From Paenibacillus bovis (GTDB lineage Bacteria > Bacillota > Bacilli > Bacillales > Bacillaceae_C): a DNA stretch of 64,000 bases. The notes beneath the pieces are model-generated. The model did not search any database and was not told where the DNA came from. It saw nothing but the letters and a program-made list of their open reading frames with translations. Each line of letters opens with the position of its first letter. Position 1 is the first letter of the stretch. Made by a program: the position numbers and the translations under genes. Below are positions 35,148 through 43,725 of this stretch, piece after piece. The stretch is from NCBI GenBank assembly GCA_007679095.1, contig VEFU01000009.1, forward strand, positions 7,695 to 71,694, written 5' to 3'.

Positions 35148-36558
35148 CATCCCCCGAAAAAAGACTCCCTCTTCAAGCTCGTGAAGGGCTTAAGCCCAAA
35201 GATAAGGTGGGAGATGAATTTCGCTTGGTGGTAGCCAAAACCTCCCTCCATTTGATATAATAAGAACATACATTCTGTTTTGGGGTGAGGTGAAAATAAT
35301 GCTGGTAAAAAAAGCGTTCAAATTTCGAATCTATCCAAATAAAGAACAAACAATCCTCATTGAAAAAACTTTCGGATGCACTCGTTTTGTCTATAACTAT
35401 TTTATAGGAAAACAAATAGACAGGGATTCCTATTGGTATGTTGTGAATGAAATGGTTCAGAATGGTCAACTTCCTAGTAATAATTGGAAGGGGGAATTCT
35501 TCCACAAAAACAAGTCTATTAAAGAAATTCCTGAGTTGAAGAAACACTACCCATTCTTAAAAGAAGTAGACAGCATTGCACTCCAAAAGTCTGTTGAAAT
35601 TGTGAACGATGCCTATACGCGCTATTATAAAAAACAAAATGGTGAGCCACGTTTTAAGTCAAAAAAGAATCCCATCCAATCGTATACAACAAAATACACA
35701 AACGGAAATATCGCTATTGTGAAAAACAAAATAAAAATTCCAAAGCTTGGATACGTACGATTTGCAAAAAGTCGTGAAATACATGGGCGTATTATCAATG
35801 CCACTATCAGGCGCAATCCAAGTGGTAAATACTTCATTTCTATTTTGTCCGAAACGGAAGTACAAGCGATGAAAAAGACAGGGTCCATCATTGGGATAGA
35901 TGTAGGATTAAAGGATTTTGCAACATTGTCGGATGGTACAATCTATCCTAATCCGAAGTTTTTCCGTACATTAGAAGAAAAGTTAGCAAGAGCACAACGT
36001 ATTCTTTCTAGACGAAAATTAGGATCATCCAATTGGCTCAAGCAACGGATAAAAGTGGCTCGTATTCACGAAAAAATTACAAATGCAAGGAAGGATATGT
36101 TAGACAAGATTCCCACTCAAATTGTCAAAAACCACGACATTATTGGGATGGAGGACTTATCTACGAAAAATATGATGAAAAATAAAAACCTTGCCAAAGC
36201 GATTAGTGAAGTCTCATGGTCAAAATTTAGAACAATGTTGGAATATAAAGCAAGGTGGTATGGAAAAGAAGTAGTAGCTGTGGCTAAAAACTTTGCCTCC
36301 AGTCAACTATGTTCCAATTGTGGTCATAAGCATAAAGACGTTAAAAACCTGGCTTTGCGTGAATGGACTTGCCCGAAATGTATGCGCTATCACCGAAGTC
36401 GTGATATTAACGCAAGTATAAATATTCGTAATGAAGCATTGTGATTAACCGCAGGAACTGCGGGGATAGCCTAATCCATAATTAACCGATAGGTTAGTGT
36501 TCTTAGGAATCCCCCACTTCAAACAGCTCATAAGAGCGTTAAGTGGCGGGGAGTTCAA
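35148..36558 (+). mobile_element. IS605/IS1341-type element carrying only tnpB
   Basis: Left end begins right after TTTAT (35143-35147), the type of target-adjacent motif reported for Geobacillus TnpB elements. The left-end region has subterminal hairpin-forming sequence (AAGGTGGGAG, GGTGGTAGCCAAAACCTCC). It carries one gene, tnpB, and no tnpA Y1 transposase. The right end forms CCCCCACTT / AAGTGGCGGGG and closes with GAGTTCAA (36551-36558). No target duplication is expected for this family. Boundaries are inferred from structure. Confidence 0.8.
35299..36444 (+). CDS. tnpB: RNA-guided nuclease TnpB
   Basis: 381 aa. Compact Cas12-ancestor nuclease using an omega RNA. Seen: HTH/N-terminal [30 protein letters not shown]; RuvC motifs with Asp in [15 protein letters not shown], Glu in [12 protein letters not shown], Asp in [13 protein letters not shown]; zinc ribbon [24 protein letters not shown]. 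All catalytic residues are present, so the protein looks active. The start is the ATG at 35299, set by GGGGTGAGG; a GTG at 35290 is possible. It reaches to the omega RNA at its 3' end. Confidence 0.92.
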   Translation: MLVKKAFKFRIYPNKEQTILIEKTFGCTRFVYNYFIGKQIDRDSYWYVVNEMVQNGQLPSNNWKGEFFHKNKSIKEIPELKKHYPFLKEVDSIALQKSVEIVNDAYTRYYKKQNGEPRFKSKKNPIQSYTTKYTNGNIAIVKNKIKIPKLGYVRFAKSREIHGRIINATIRRNPSGKYFISILSETEVQAMKKTGSIIGIDVGLKDFATLSDGTIYPNPKFFRTLEEKLARAQRILSRRKLGSSNWLKQRIKVARIHEKITNARKDMLDKIPTQIVKNHDIIGMEDLSTKNMMKNKNLAKAISEVSWSKFRTMLEYKARWYGKEVVAVAKNFASSQLCSNCGHKHKDVKNLALREWTCPKCMRYHRSRDINASINIRNEAL

Positions 36559-36578
36559 TACATAAATATGTAAAGACT
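36445..36578 (+). ncRNA. putative omega RNA scaffold 3' part with guide
   Basis: Just after the tnpB stop: hairpins CCGCAG-gaa-CTGCGG (36449-36463) and AACC-gata-GGTT (36484-36495), then the terminal stem CCCCCACTT ... AAGTGGCGGGG (36511-36551). The guide should start after TTCAA, at 36559: TACATAAATATGTAAAGACT. The RNA probably begins inside the tnpB 3' end. Assignment follows the known organisation of TnpB loci. Confidence 0.65.
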
Positions 36579-36647
36579 TTTCAAATGCTATGTAATTAGA
36601 TAGAATGAAAGGACAAGTGTTAGAATAAAAGATTGAGGGTGAAGAAG

Positions 36648-37490
36648 ATGAAGACGGTAGTAGTGACCGATAGTACTTCATACATACCTAAACACATTCG
36701 GGAAAATCTTAATATACATATGATTCCATTAAGTGTTGTCATTAACGGCGAGACATATCGCGAAGAAGTTGATTTAAATGTTTCAGATTTTTATGATGCA
36801 GTAAAAACGATTGAAACGCTTCCTACGACTACACAACCACCAATTGGTGAGTTTGAACAATTATATTCAAAACTAGCGGAAGAGTATGATGCTATTATTA
36901 GTATTCATCTTTCGAGTGGAATTAGTGGTACATATCAAGGAGCAGTTGCCGCTGCAGAAATGGCAGAGAATGTAAGGGTATACACGTATGATTCTGAAAT
37001 TAGCTGTATGGCACAAGGCTTCTATGTACTAGAGGCAGCGTCTATGGCGCAAGCAGGTAAAACTCCAGAGGAAATTCTCCCGCGTTTAGATGAATTAAAA
37101 GCGGAGATGAGTGCGTATTTTATGGTTGATGATTTATCCCATCTGCAACGTGGTGGTAGACTTTCAAGTGCACAAGCTGTCATTGGAAGTCTCTTAAATA
37201 TTAAACCATTACTTCATTTCCAGGATAAAGTGATAGTTCCTTTTGAGAAAATCCGAACTCGAAAAAAAGCGATGAAGCGGATTGTTGACTTACTCGCGGA
37301 AGATGTAGAGAAAGGGAAGTTCTTACGTGCTACCATTATTCACGCCAATCGTGTGCAGGAAGCTGCAGATTGGAAGGCAGAATTAGCGGTACAATTCCCA
37401 ACGGTTGATTTTAGTATTAGTTATTTCGGTCCTGTCATCGGTACCCATTTAGGGGAAGGTTCGATGGGGATGGCTTGGACGATTAAATAA
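36648..37490 (+). CDS. degV: DegV family fatty-acid-binding protein
   Basis: 280 aa. DegV/FakB fold that binds a fatty acid for phosphorylation by FakA. Seen: VVTDSTSYIPKHI, fatty-acid site ETLPTTTQPPIGEFEQLY, SIHLSSGISGTYQGA, DDLSHLQRGGRLSSAQAVIGSLLNIKPLL and GPVIGTHLGEGSMG. Precedes comFA as in B. subtilis (degV-comFA). The start is the ATG at 36648 with GAGGGTG upstream; a GTG at 36633 overlaps the RBS. Confidence 0.92.
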   Translation: MKTVVVTDSTSYIPKHIRENLNIHMIPLSVVINGETYREEVDLNVSDFYDAVKTIETLPTTTQPPIGEFEQLYSKLAEEYDAIISIHLSSGISGTYQGAVAAAEMAENVRVYTYDSEISCMAQGFYVLEAASMAQAGKTPEEILPRLDELKAEMSAYFMVDDLSHLQRGGRLSSAQAVIGSLLNIKPLLHFQDKVIVPFEKIRTRKKAMKRIVDLLAEDVEKGKFLRATIIHANRVQEAADWKAELAVQFPTVDFSISYFGPVIGTHLGEGSMGMAWTIK

Positions 37491-37500
37491 TAAACATCTT

Positions 37501-37534
37501 AAAGGGTTGTCTTCTTGGAGACGGCCCTTTTCCT
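37501..37534 (+). terminator. degV terminator
   Basis: AAAGGG-GTCTTC / GAGAC-CCCTTTTCC hairpin, ending 22 bp before comFA. Confidence 0.8.
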
Positions 37535-37556
37535 ATAAACTATATGAGGTGATATT

Positions 37557-38960
37557 TTGAAAGAAAGAAAATTAACTCCAATCACACCTTCCTCATCGCT
37601 AGATCTCTCCACTTACCTCTCCGGTCGTTCGCTTCTTGCTAGTGAGATTCCTTATCCAGAAGAAAAACTTCAAAAGGTTGAACATGTTCATGTTAGCCCT
37701 GGGCTTACGAAAAAGGCGAATAGTTGGCAGTGTAATCGTTGTGGAAATAGCAAGCAGCGGTTATTTGGGAATTTTCCTTGTGCTAATTGTCGTCAAGAGG
37801 AAGGATGCTATTATTGTAGGAGCTGTATCATGATGGGCAGGGTTTCTTCTTGTACACCTTTGTATCAGTGGGCTGGTCCAGCACCAGAAATAATACCGGC
37901 GTCCCATCTTGCCTGGGACGGTGAACTATCAGTAGGACAACAACATGCATCTGATGAAGCTGTTCGCGCTGTAGAAACCGCTTCTGAACTGCTTGTGTGG
38001 GCAGTTTGTGGCGCAGGTAAAACGGAAGTGCTTTTTCAAGCGATTGATAAAGCATTACAGTTAGGAAAAAGGATTTGTATTGCTACCCCAAGAACTGATG
38101 TCGTATTAGAATTAGCTCCTCGTTTTAAGAAGGTGTTTCCTACTATTTCAGTAGCTGCTCTGTATGGAGGCAGTGAAGACCGTCATTTATTTGCTCCTCT
38201 CACCATTTCCACCACTCACCAACTTTTCCGTTTTAAAGATGCTTTCGATGTAATGGTAGTCGATGAGGTTGATGCTTTTCCGTTTTCATATGATGAAAAT
38301 TTACAATGGGCAGTCGAAAAAGCAACAAAGCAAACTGGCACCCGTATATTTCTCACGGCGACTCCAAGTGAAAAATGGCAACTTGAATGTGCACAGGGTA
38401 AACGTCCCCATGTGAAAATTCCAGCTCGTTTCCATCGTCATCCACTTCCACTTCCAACATTTAAATGGGCTGGAAACTGGGAGAAACACCTTCGAAAAGG
38501 CCACATTCCAGCACCGATTGCAAAATGGGTACAACAACGAAAAGACAGCGGAAAACAAGCACTGCTTTTCCTCCCAAACATCGCATTAATGGAACAAGTT
38601 CTTCCCTTGTTTGAAAAACTAAATCCGAGTATTGCTGCGGTCCATTCCGAAGATCCGGCACGGAAAGAAAAGGTAGAGAAGATGCGCCGCAATGAAATCT
38701 CCCTTTTACTAACGACGACAATTTTAGAAAGAGGAGTAACATTTCCGAATATTGATGTTGGCGTTATTGGTGCTGAGGACGCTATTTTCACGGAAGCCGC
38801 ACTCGTACAAATTGCAGGTCGAGTCGGAAGAAGTGTAGATTTTCCCACCGGAAATATAACGTTTTTTCATTTTGGCAGATCGAAGGCAATGCTACGCGCT
38901 TTATTTCATATTGACCTGATGAATAAAACGGCAAGAAAGCAGGGATTAATCGATGAATAG
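37557..38960 (+). CDS. comFA: competence DNA helicase ComFA
   Basis: 467 aa. ATP-driven motor for single-strand DNA uptake on the inner face of the membrane. Seen: N-terminal four-Cys zinc module (CNRCGNSKQRLFGNFPCANC, CYYCRSC), Walker A WAVCGAGKTEVL, DEAD-box VVDEVDAFPFS, motif III FLTATPS, C-terminal motifs TTTILERGVTF and QIAGRVGRS. The start is a TTG at 37557 with TGAGGTG 5-6 nt upstream. Overlaps comFC by 8 bp. Its presence suggests (does not prove) competence. Confidence 0.93.
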   Translation: MKERKLTPITPSSSLDLSTYLSGRSLLASEIPYPEEKLQKVEHVHVSPGLTKKANSWQCNRCGNSKQRLFGNFPCANCRQEEGCYYCRSCIMMGRVSSCTPLYQWAGPAPEIIPASHLAWDGELSVGQQHASDEAVRAVETASELLVWAVCGAGKTEVLFQAIDKALQLGKRICIATPRTDVVLELAPRFKKVFPTISVAALYGGSEDRHLFAPLTISTTHQLFRFKDAFDVMVVDEVDAFPFSYDENLQWAVEKATKQTGTRIFLTATPSEKWQLECAQGKRPHVKIPARFHRHPLPLPTFKWAGNWEKHLRKGHIPAPIAKWVQQRKDSGKQALLFLPNIALMEQVLPLFEKLNPSIAAVHSEDPARKEKVEKMRRNEISLLLTTTILERGVTFPNIDVGVIGAEDAIFTEAALVQIAGRVGRSVDFPTGNITFFHFGRSKAMLRALFHIDLMNKTARKQGLIDE

Positions 38961-39645
38961 TCATTGCCTATATTGTGATTCCTTTATACAAGGGCAAGTT
39001 TCATGGATGTCATTTTTATTTCCAACAGACGAACCAACATTGTGCAGCACTTGTTTACGACAATTACATGTAATAGAAGGAAAACGATGTGATATATGTT
39101 CTCGTAGCCTTGAAAATTTAAAAACGGAGTACATCGAAGATAATATATGTTTGGATTGTATACGTTGGCGCAAGCAAGGGGATGTATTAGAGAAAAATAT
39201 CTCCCTGTATCATTACAATGATTTTATGAAAGAGTTAATGGCGAAATTTAAGTTTCGCGGTGACTATGAATTAGGAAAAGTGTTTGTACCAGCAATACGG
39301 AAGGCGCTGAAAAAAATGGAATATGACATGCTTGTACCAATACCGCTAAGTAGGGAAAGACTGAAAGAAAGAGGCTTTAATCAAGCAGCTGCCCTTGGAC
39401 AACTGGCTGGCTTTGAAATAACCGATGTGTTAGAACGACACCATTCCGAAAAACAATCGAAGAAAACAAGAAGGGAAAGGTTACAGCAATCAAGCATTTT
39501 CACATTAAAAAGAGATGACGTAAGCAGAAAGAAAATTCTCCTGATTGACGATATTTATACAACCGGGACAACGTTACGACATGCAGCAAAAACATTAAAA
39601 AATGCGGGCGCAAAATATATTCAAGCTTTAACGATTGCAAGATAG
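38953..39645 (+). CDS. comFC: competence protein ComFC (phosphoribosyltransferase-like)
   Basis: 230 aa. Seen: zinc ribbons at the N-terminus (CLYCDSF, CSTCLRQL, CDICSRS, CLDCIRW), and a type I PRTase domain with the PRPP loop KKILLIDDIYTTGTTLRHAAKTL and the ComF motif VPIPLSRERLKERGFNQA. Works with ComFA in DNA uptake. ATG start overlapping comFA, so coupled. Confidence 0.92.
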   Translation: MNSHCLYCDSFIQGQVSWMSFLFPTDEPTLCSTCLRQLHVIEGKRCDICSRSLENLKTEYIEDNICLDCIRWRKQGDVLEKNISLYHYNDFMKELMAKFKFRGDYELGKVFVPAIRKALKKMEYDMLVPIPLSRERLKERGFNQAAALGQLAGFEITDVLERHHSEKQSKKTRRERLQQSSIFTLKRDDVSRKKILLIDDIYTTGTTLRHAAKTLKNAGAKYIQALTIAR

Positions 39646-39672
39646 TGAAAAAGTTTAAAAAATAGCCGATAT
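39646..39672 (+). promoter_or_regulatory. SigD promoter of yvyF-flgM
   Basis: TGAA-N15-GCCGATAT: -10 at 39665-39672 is the exact SigD consensus and -35 is one base off TAAA. Confidence 0.75.
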
Positions 39673-39711
39673 AAAGGATAGGATCATTGGATGTAAAGGA
39701 GCGTTCTTAAA

Positions 39712-40107
39712 ATGAATTTGTCAAACTGTCCAAAGTGCGGCGAAATTTTTGTGAAAAACGCTGTTAGGGAAATGTGTGAAAAGTGTTTTCGTGAGGAAGA
39801 AAAACTATTCCAGAAAGTATATACTTTTTTAAAAAAGCGAGAAAATAGAGCTGCTACAATTGAAACTGTCGTAAAAGCTAACAATGTGGAAGCAGAATTA
39901 CTATATAAATGGATTAAAAAGGGAAAACTTCATACGACGCTTTTTCCAAATATGGGTTATCCTTGTGATAATTGTGGAACAATAATTACGAAGGGCAAGC
40001 TTTGTGATAAATGTTCGAATACAATTACAAGTGAATTAGCAATATTTGAAGAAGAAAAAGAGCGAATGGAGAAGCTACATAGAAGCACGTACCACTCGCA
40101 GAAATAG
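39712..40107 (+). CDS. yvyF: flagellar-region zinc protein YvyF (TIGR03826 type)
   Basis: 131 aa. Two zinc-finger pairs: CPKCGEIF ... CEKCF and CDNCGTIITKGKLCDKC, with a helical middle (LLYKWIKKGKLHTTL, HTH-like). Family always next to flgM; function in flagellar regulation not defined. Strong RBS (AAAGGAG). First gene after comFC, in front of flgM. Confidence 0.9.
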   Translation: MNLSNCPKCGEIFVKNAVREMCEKCFREEEKLFQKVYTFLKKRENRAATIETVVKANNVEAELLYKWIKKGKLHTTLFPNMGYPCDNCGTIITKGKLCDKCSNTITSELAIFEEEKERMEKLHRSTYHSQK

Positions 40108-40212
40108 TCGAAAATTGAAGAAAGGTTCTTTGATGATGTGACTAAACATTTATTACAAGCAACCGATAAAAAGAGTACAAGGTAATTTTGGACGGATTGA
40201 AGGAGTGAGAAT

Positions 40213-40467
40213 ATGAAGATCAATCCTTTTCGACATGTGGATATGAACCCATATAAAAAGCAAATCAATAAAGTTGAACAACCACAAGTAACTGGAAAAA
40301 AGGATAAGGTGGAGATTTCATCAGAAGCGAAAGAAATGATGCAAGTTTCCTCTGTTGTGAAAGAACGCGAAGCTCGTGTTGCTGAGTTGAAGAACCAAGT
40401 TCAAAGTGGTAACTATAAACCAGACCCAAAAGCAATAGCCAAGGGAATTGCAAATTTTTATAAGTAA
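40213..40467 (+). CDS. flgM: anti-sigma-D factor FlgM
   Basis: 84 aa. Unstructured N-terminus, C-terminal SigD-binding helices with the signature DKVEISSEAKEM and YKPDPKAIAKGIANF. Binds and blocks SigD until the hook-basal body is complete. GAAGGAGTGAG RBS. Here it does not run directly into flgN: a terminator and five inserted genes follow. Confidence 0.92.
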   Translation: MKINPFRHVDMNPYKKQINKVEQPQVTGKKDKVEISSEAKEMMQVSSVVKEREARVAELKNQVQSGNYKPDPKAIAKGIANFYK

Positions 40468-40652
40468 ATAGATAAGGAACGGATTCGATGATTGCTCAAG
40501 GATGAGCATCCATGTATGCAGCAAAGGCCAATATTGTTGGTTTTATTTGCTGAGCTTACTTTTTGAGAATCTGACCTGTAGGAATGTACCCTGCAAGGCG
40601 GTTGCAGACAAGGTATATTCCTTTTTTATTTTGATCAAAAGGTGTGAAAACC
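40468..40652 (+). promoter_or_regulatory. structured leader with terminator ahead of ylqG-like gene
   Basis: Hairpins TGCTCA-agga-TGAGCA (40493-40508) and CAGCAAA.. CCAA-tattg-TTGG ..TTTGCTG (40518-40554), then a long terminator-like stem with GGAATGTACC at 40581-40590 and GGTATATTCC at 40612-40621 and six T (40622-40627). The RBS AAAGGTG follows directly, so read-through would decide expression. I cannot match it to a known riboswitch. Confidence 0.6.
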
Positions 40653-42902
40653 ATGATTATACAAAACCAAACTCAATCTACAAAAATAGCACAGACCCCA
40701 CAGCCAGTGAAAACTGGAACGACTCATCAAGCGACTGTAGTCGAAAAACTACCAAATGATGAAGCAATTGTACAAATGAAGGGCCAGGATGTCCGTGTGA
40801 AGGTGGAGGGGGAACTACCTGCATCCGGAAGAGTCATGTTGCAAATAAAAGATGCTTCACAGGATATGCCTGTTGTGAAAGTAATACCTTCACCTGTATC
40901 AAAGGAACAAACGACAAAACCAACTCCTGCATTACCAGAAAGCTTAAGACAAGTTGTACAACTATTACAAGACAATAAAGTTCCGATATCACGGGAAATG
41001 CTTCAGCAAATAAAGACCTTTCTGGACAAGACTCCTAACGCAACTGCACAACAGCTTGAAACAATCACACGGATGGTGCAAAAGAAACTTGATTTTACAC
41101 CAACGCAAATGAAGGCAGTGCATGAAGCGTTACACGGAAATAAGCTAGGAGCTGTTTTACAAGACTTACTAACAGACATGGATCCTGATTTCCAAGTACA
41201 ACAAACAAAGCCGAATGAGTCATCTCGTGTTGTTGCATTGCTGAGTAAACTCGAACAAGTTGTTGCTGAACCAGCAAAATTGCAAGCTATCCAGCAGTTA
41301 CTAAATCAAGCGACAAAGGGAGAGAGCGTCGATAAAATTGCTAAAGCGATCATGAATCAATTTTCTCATGAATTAAAGGCAAATCCAGAACTGGCGAGAG
41401 AAGTTGCTGCCATCATTAAAGAAGCATCTGCTACAAAACCAAGTGCCATTACCATTCAACTTTCTGGATCTGAAGCTACTTTAGCGAAAGAAGATTCTCC
41501 TTTACAAGCAATGCTGAAGCAAGCGATGCAACAAATAAAATCGGGTACAGATTTGCAAAAAGTTATTCAATTGATAAAAAATGGACTCGAGCAAGTAGAA
41601 CTACCTTCAAATGAAAAGCTGCATATCCAAACTGCTCTTTCCCAAGCGGAGCAACTACAAGGACTCGGAAAAGAATTAGCAGCTCGCCAACAATTGGCTC
41701 AAGCAGTTAGTAAGGTAGAAGTACCACAAGTACCGGCTCCAGAAGCTGGACAAGCGGAATCCACTTATCGCTTGAGTAGTGATCTTTTAGCAAGTATTCC
41801 TATTCAATCACGAGACATTCTCGTCACAACGATAACGAAGAAACTGTCCCAAGCTGCCACTGACTTTAAAGCAGTCCAACGCGATATAAGCAATTCATTA
41901 CGGACGGCAGACAGCTTAATTCGTCAGGCGCCAATTCAAGCGCGACCTTCTCTGGAATCCGCAATTAAACAGTTAGATAACGCGATTTTAAAAAGTGACT
42001 TTATGTTATATACCGATATGAAAACAGAGAAACAACTTCTTCAAGCTAGTTCGCAACTTCATGAAGCACGGAAATTACTAAATAGAGGAGAACGCGGGCA
42101 AGCGAGTGAAATCATTCATCAAGTAAGACAAACAGTGGAGAAAATCATGTTCCAACCTTCAGACCAACGAGTAAAACATTTTGTATCAGACGAATTAATG
42201 AAGCTAGAAGAAATCCCATTAGCGAAGCAACTAGCACGATCCATTGAAGAACCATTACAAACATTAAGAAGTGAACCTACTGCTAGAAATACGCTCGAGT
42301 ATGTCCGCAGCCTAGGATTAATGCGTGATTCTGATATTGCACATCGTTTAGTTGCTGGGGATGGAAGTAAAGCAGAAACAGATGCATCATTAAAAAGTAC
42401 ATTAATGAAACTGATTCAAGCAGAAGGAAATAGTGCTGCAGGTCAAAGGGCAGAACAAGCATTACAAAATATCACTGGTCAACAATTATTAAGTAAAAGT
42501 GATGCAAGTGGTTTACAGACAATGCTATTTTCTCTGCCAATAGTTTTACGCGACCAAGTGGAAAATGTAAAAGTATTTTTAAAATCACAAAGCAATCAAC
42601 AAAAGATAGATTGGGAGAATTGTAGTTTATACTTTCTCCTCGAAACAAAAAGGATGGGGGATGTCGGCATTATGCTGACAGCTGTTGACCGCAACTTATC
42701 AATTACCATTAAAAATGATAGCGAGCAATTTCAGGAACGGATTACTCCACTTGCTGAAAAAGCGAAAGAAAGGCTAGAAGACATCGGCTATCACATTGGC
42801 AAAATCCAATTCAGTCCTTTAACGGAAGTAGAAAAAATACAAGAAGCAAAAACAGAAAAAAAGCCAACTTTCACAGAAAGAGGGTACGATTTTACCGTAT
42901 GA
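40653..42902 (+). CDS. ylqG: FliK/YlqG-like flagellar protein
   Basis: 749 aa, hydrophilic, Gln/Ala-rich, largely helical, no membrane segment. The N-terminal TIEDKLP/MKGQDVRVKVEGELPASGRVMLQIKD block resembles a short OB-like start. The C-terminus (SLYFLLETKRMGDVGIMLTAVDRNLSITIKN ... AEKAKERLEDIGYHIGKIQFSPL) resembles FliK C-terminal domains, where a Lewis-type fold checks hook length. In B. subtilis ylqG-ylqH are paired, and here the next gene is ylqH. A hook-length or export-control function is inference. The start is the ATG at 40653, behind AAAGGTG. Confidence 0.75.
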   Translation: MIIQNQTQSTKIAQTPQPVKTGTTHQATVVEKLPNDEAIVQMKGQDVRVKVEGELPASGRVMLQIKDASQDMPVVKVIPSPVSKEQTTKPTPALPESLRQVVQLLQDNKVPISREMLQQIKTFLDKTPNATAQQLETITRMVQKKLDFTPTQMKAVHEALHGNKLGAVLQDLLTDMDPDFQVQQTKPNESSRVVALLSKLEQVVAEPAKLQAIQQLLNQATKGESVDKIAKAIMNQFSHELKANPELAREVAAIIKEASATKPSAITIQLSGSEATLAKEDSPLQAMLKQAMQQIKSGTDLQKVIQLIKNGLEQVELPSNEKLHIQTALSQAEQLQGLGKELAARQQLAQAVSKVEVPQVPAPEAGQAESTYRLSSDLLASIPIQSRDILVTTITKKLSQAATDFKAVQRDISNSLRTADSLIRQAPIQARPSLESAIKQLDNAILKSDFMLYTDMKTEKQLLQASSQLHEARKLLNRGERGQASEIIHQVRQTVEKIMFQPSDQRVKHFVSDELMKLEEIPLAKQLARSIEEPLQTLRSEPTARNTLEYVRSLGLMRDSDIAHRLVAGDGSKAETDASLKSTLMKLIQAEGNSAAGQRAEQALQNITGQQLLSKSDASGLQTMLFSLPIVLRDQVENVKVFLKSQSNQQKIDWENCSLYFLLETKRMGDVGIMLTAVDRNLSITIKNDSEQFQERITPLAEKAKERLEDIGYHIGKIQFSPLTEVEKIQEAKTEKKPTFTERGYDFTV

Positions 42903-43198
42903 TACCAAACTACTATAACCAAAAAAATCGTCGTCTCAAGAATGGACCTTCTGCAGCCGTCATTCGCTATGATGAGGCAGAAGGTCAAGCGCCAACCGTT
43001 GTCGCCCAAGGAACAGGAGCAGTGGCAACGAAAATAATGGCACTCGCCAAACAGCACGGCATCCAAATGCAAGAGGATGAAAGTCTCGTAGGCCAGCTGC
43101 TAGATATTGATCTCGGGAGCAATGTTCCACCACAGCTTTATTCTGTGATTGCAGAGATATTACTGCTGTTGGAAGAAATGGACCGGAAACACCGCTAA
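42899..43198 (+). CDS. ylqH: FlhB C-terminal-like protein YlqH
   Basis: 99 aa. Matches the cytoplasmic tail of FlhB (substrate-specificity switch domain): AAVIRYDEAEGQAPTVVAQGTGAVATKIMALAKQHGIQMQEDESLVGQLLDIDLGSNVPPQLYSVIAEILLLL. The autocleavage NPTH motif of true FlhB is absent. Overlaps the ylqG-like gene by 4 bp (ATGA). Pairing with a FliK-like protein mirrors the FliK-FlhB interaction. Confidence 0.88.
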   Translation: MIPNYYNQKNRRLKNGPSAAVIRYDEAEGQAPTVVAQGTGAVATKIMALAKQHGIQMQEDESLVGQLLDIDLGSNVPPQLYSVIAEILLLLEEMDRKHR

Positions 43199-43232
43199 GA
43201 GATTTATTACAATCTATTTTCAAAAATAACAG

Positions 43233-43259
43233 TAAAAAAAATGTCGAAATAACCGATAT
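43233..43259 (+). promoter_or_regulatory. SigD promoter of fliS-flagellin unit
   Basis: TAAA (43233-43236) - 15 nt - ACCGATAT (43252-43259): one base from consensus. It lies 24 bp before the fliS ATG. Confidence 0.85.
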
Positions 43260-43282
43260 GTAATATGAATGGAGGAAGACGT

Positions 43283-43711
43283 ATGGACTTTTTAACAAAA
43301 GAATTAATCTATCAGAAGACGCCGCAGCAAATCACTGCGCTCCTCTATGAAGCAGGTATCGCTAAATTAACGGAAGCAATTAAACAAATAGAAGCAAACC
43401 AACCACTTGCTGCAAATGAAAACTTGCAAAAAGTGAATGATATTATTGAACGTCTCGGTGCTGGAATTAACTATGAGGCAGGCATTATCGCCGATCAACT
43501 AGACACTTTATACAATTACATGGCCAACCAAGTAGTAGTAGGTAACTTAAAGAAAGATGTATCGATCTTACAAGAGGTCCTACAAATTATGGAAGATATC
43601 GCAAGTGCATGGAACGAAGCGATGGTATCTGGAAATCAAGATGCACAAAAGGCATTACATAAAAAGACAAGTGCGTATGAACAAAATGTGAAGGTGCTAA
43701 CTCGCGACTAG
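43283..43711 (+). CDS. fliS: flagellin export chaperone FliS
   Basis: 142 aa. Four-helix FliS fold that binds the flagellin C-terminus: LLYEAGIAKLTEAIKQIEANQ, NDIIERLGAGINYEAGIIADQLDTLYNYMANQVV, EVLQIMEDIASAWNEAM. The start is the ATG at 43283 with GGAGG 7 nt upstream. Followed by a flagellin gene. B. subtilis has fliS in the fliDST operon; this copy is linked to its own flagellin. Confidence 0.9.
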   Translation: MDFLTKELIYQKTPQQITALLYEAGIAKLTEAIKQIEANQPLAANENLQKVNDIIERLGAGINYEAGIIADQLDTLYNYMANQVVVGNLKKDVSILQEVLQIMEDIASAWNEAMVSGNQDAQKALHKKTSAYEQNVKVLTRD

Positions 43712-43725
43712 GGGGAAAAGAAAAG

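Noticed and set aside
36559-36632. Remainder of rsgA after the TnpB element
   Set aside because: Joined translation (RLLHKYVKTFQMLCN then stop) has no RsgA similarity.
40468-40652. c-di-GMP riboswitch before the ylqG-like gene
   Set aside because: GEMM-I core motifs could not be aligned; I keep only a structured leader with terminator.
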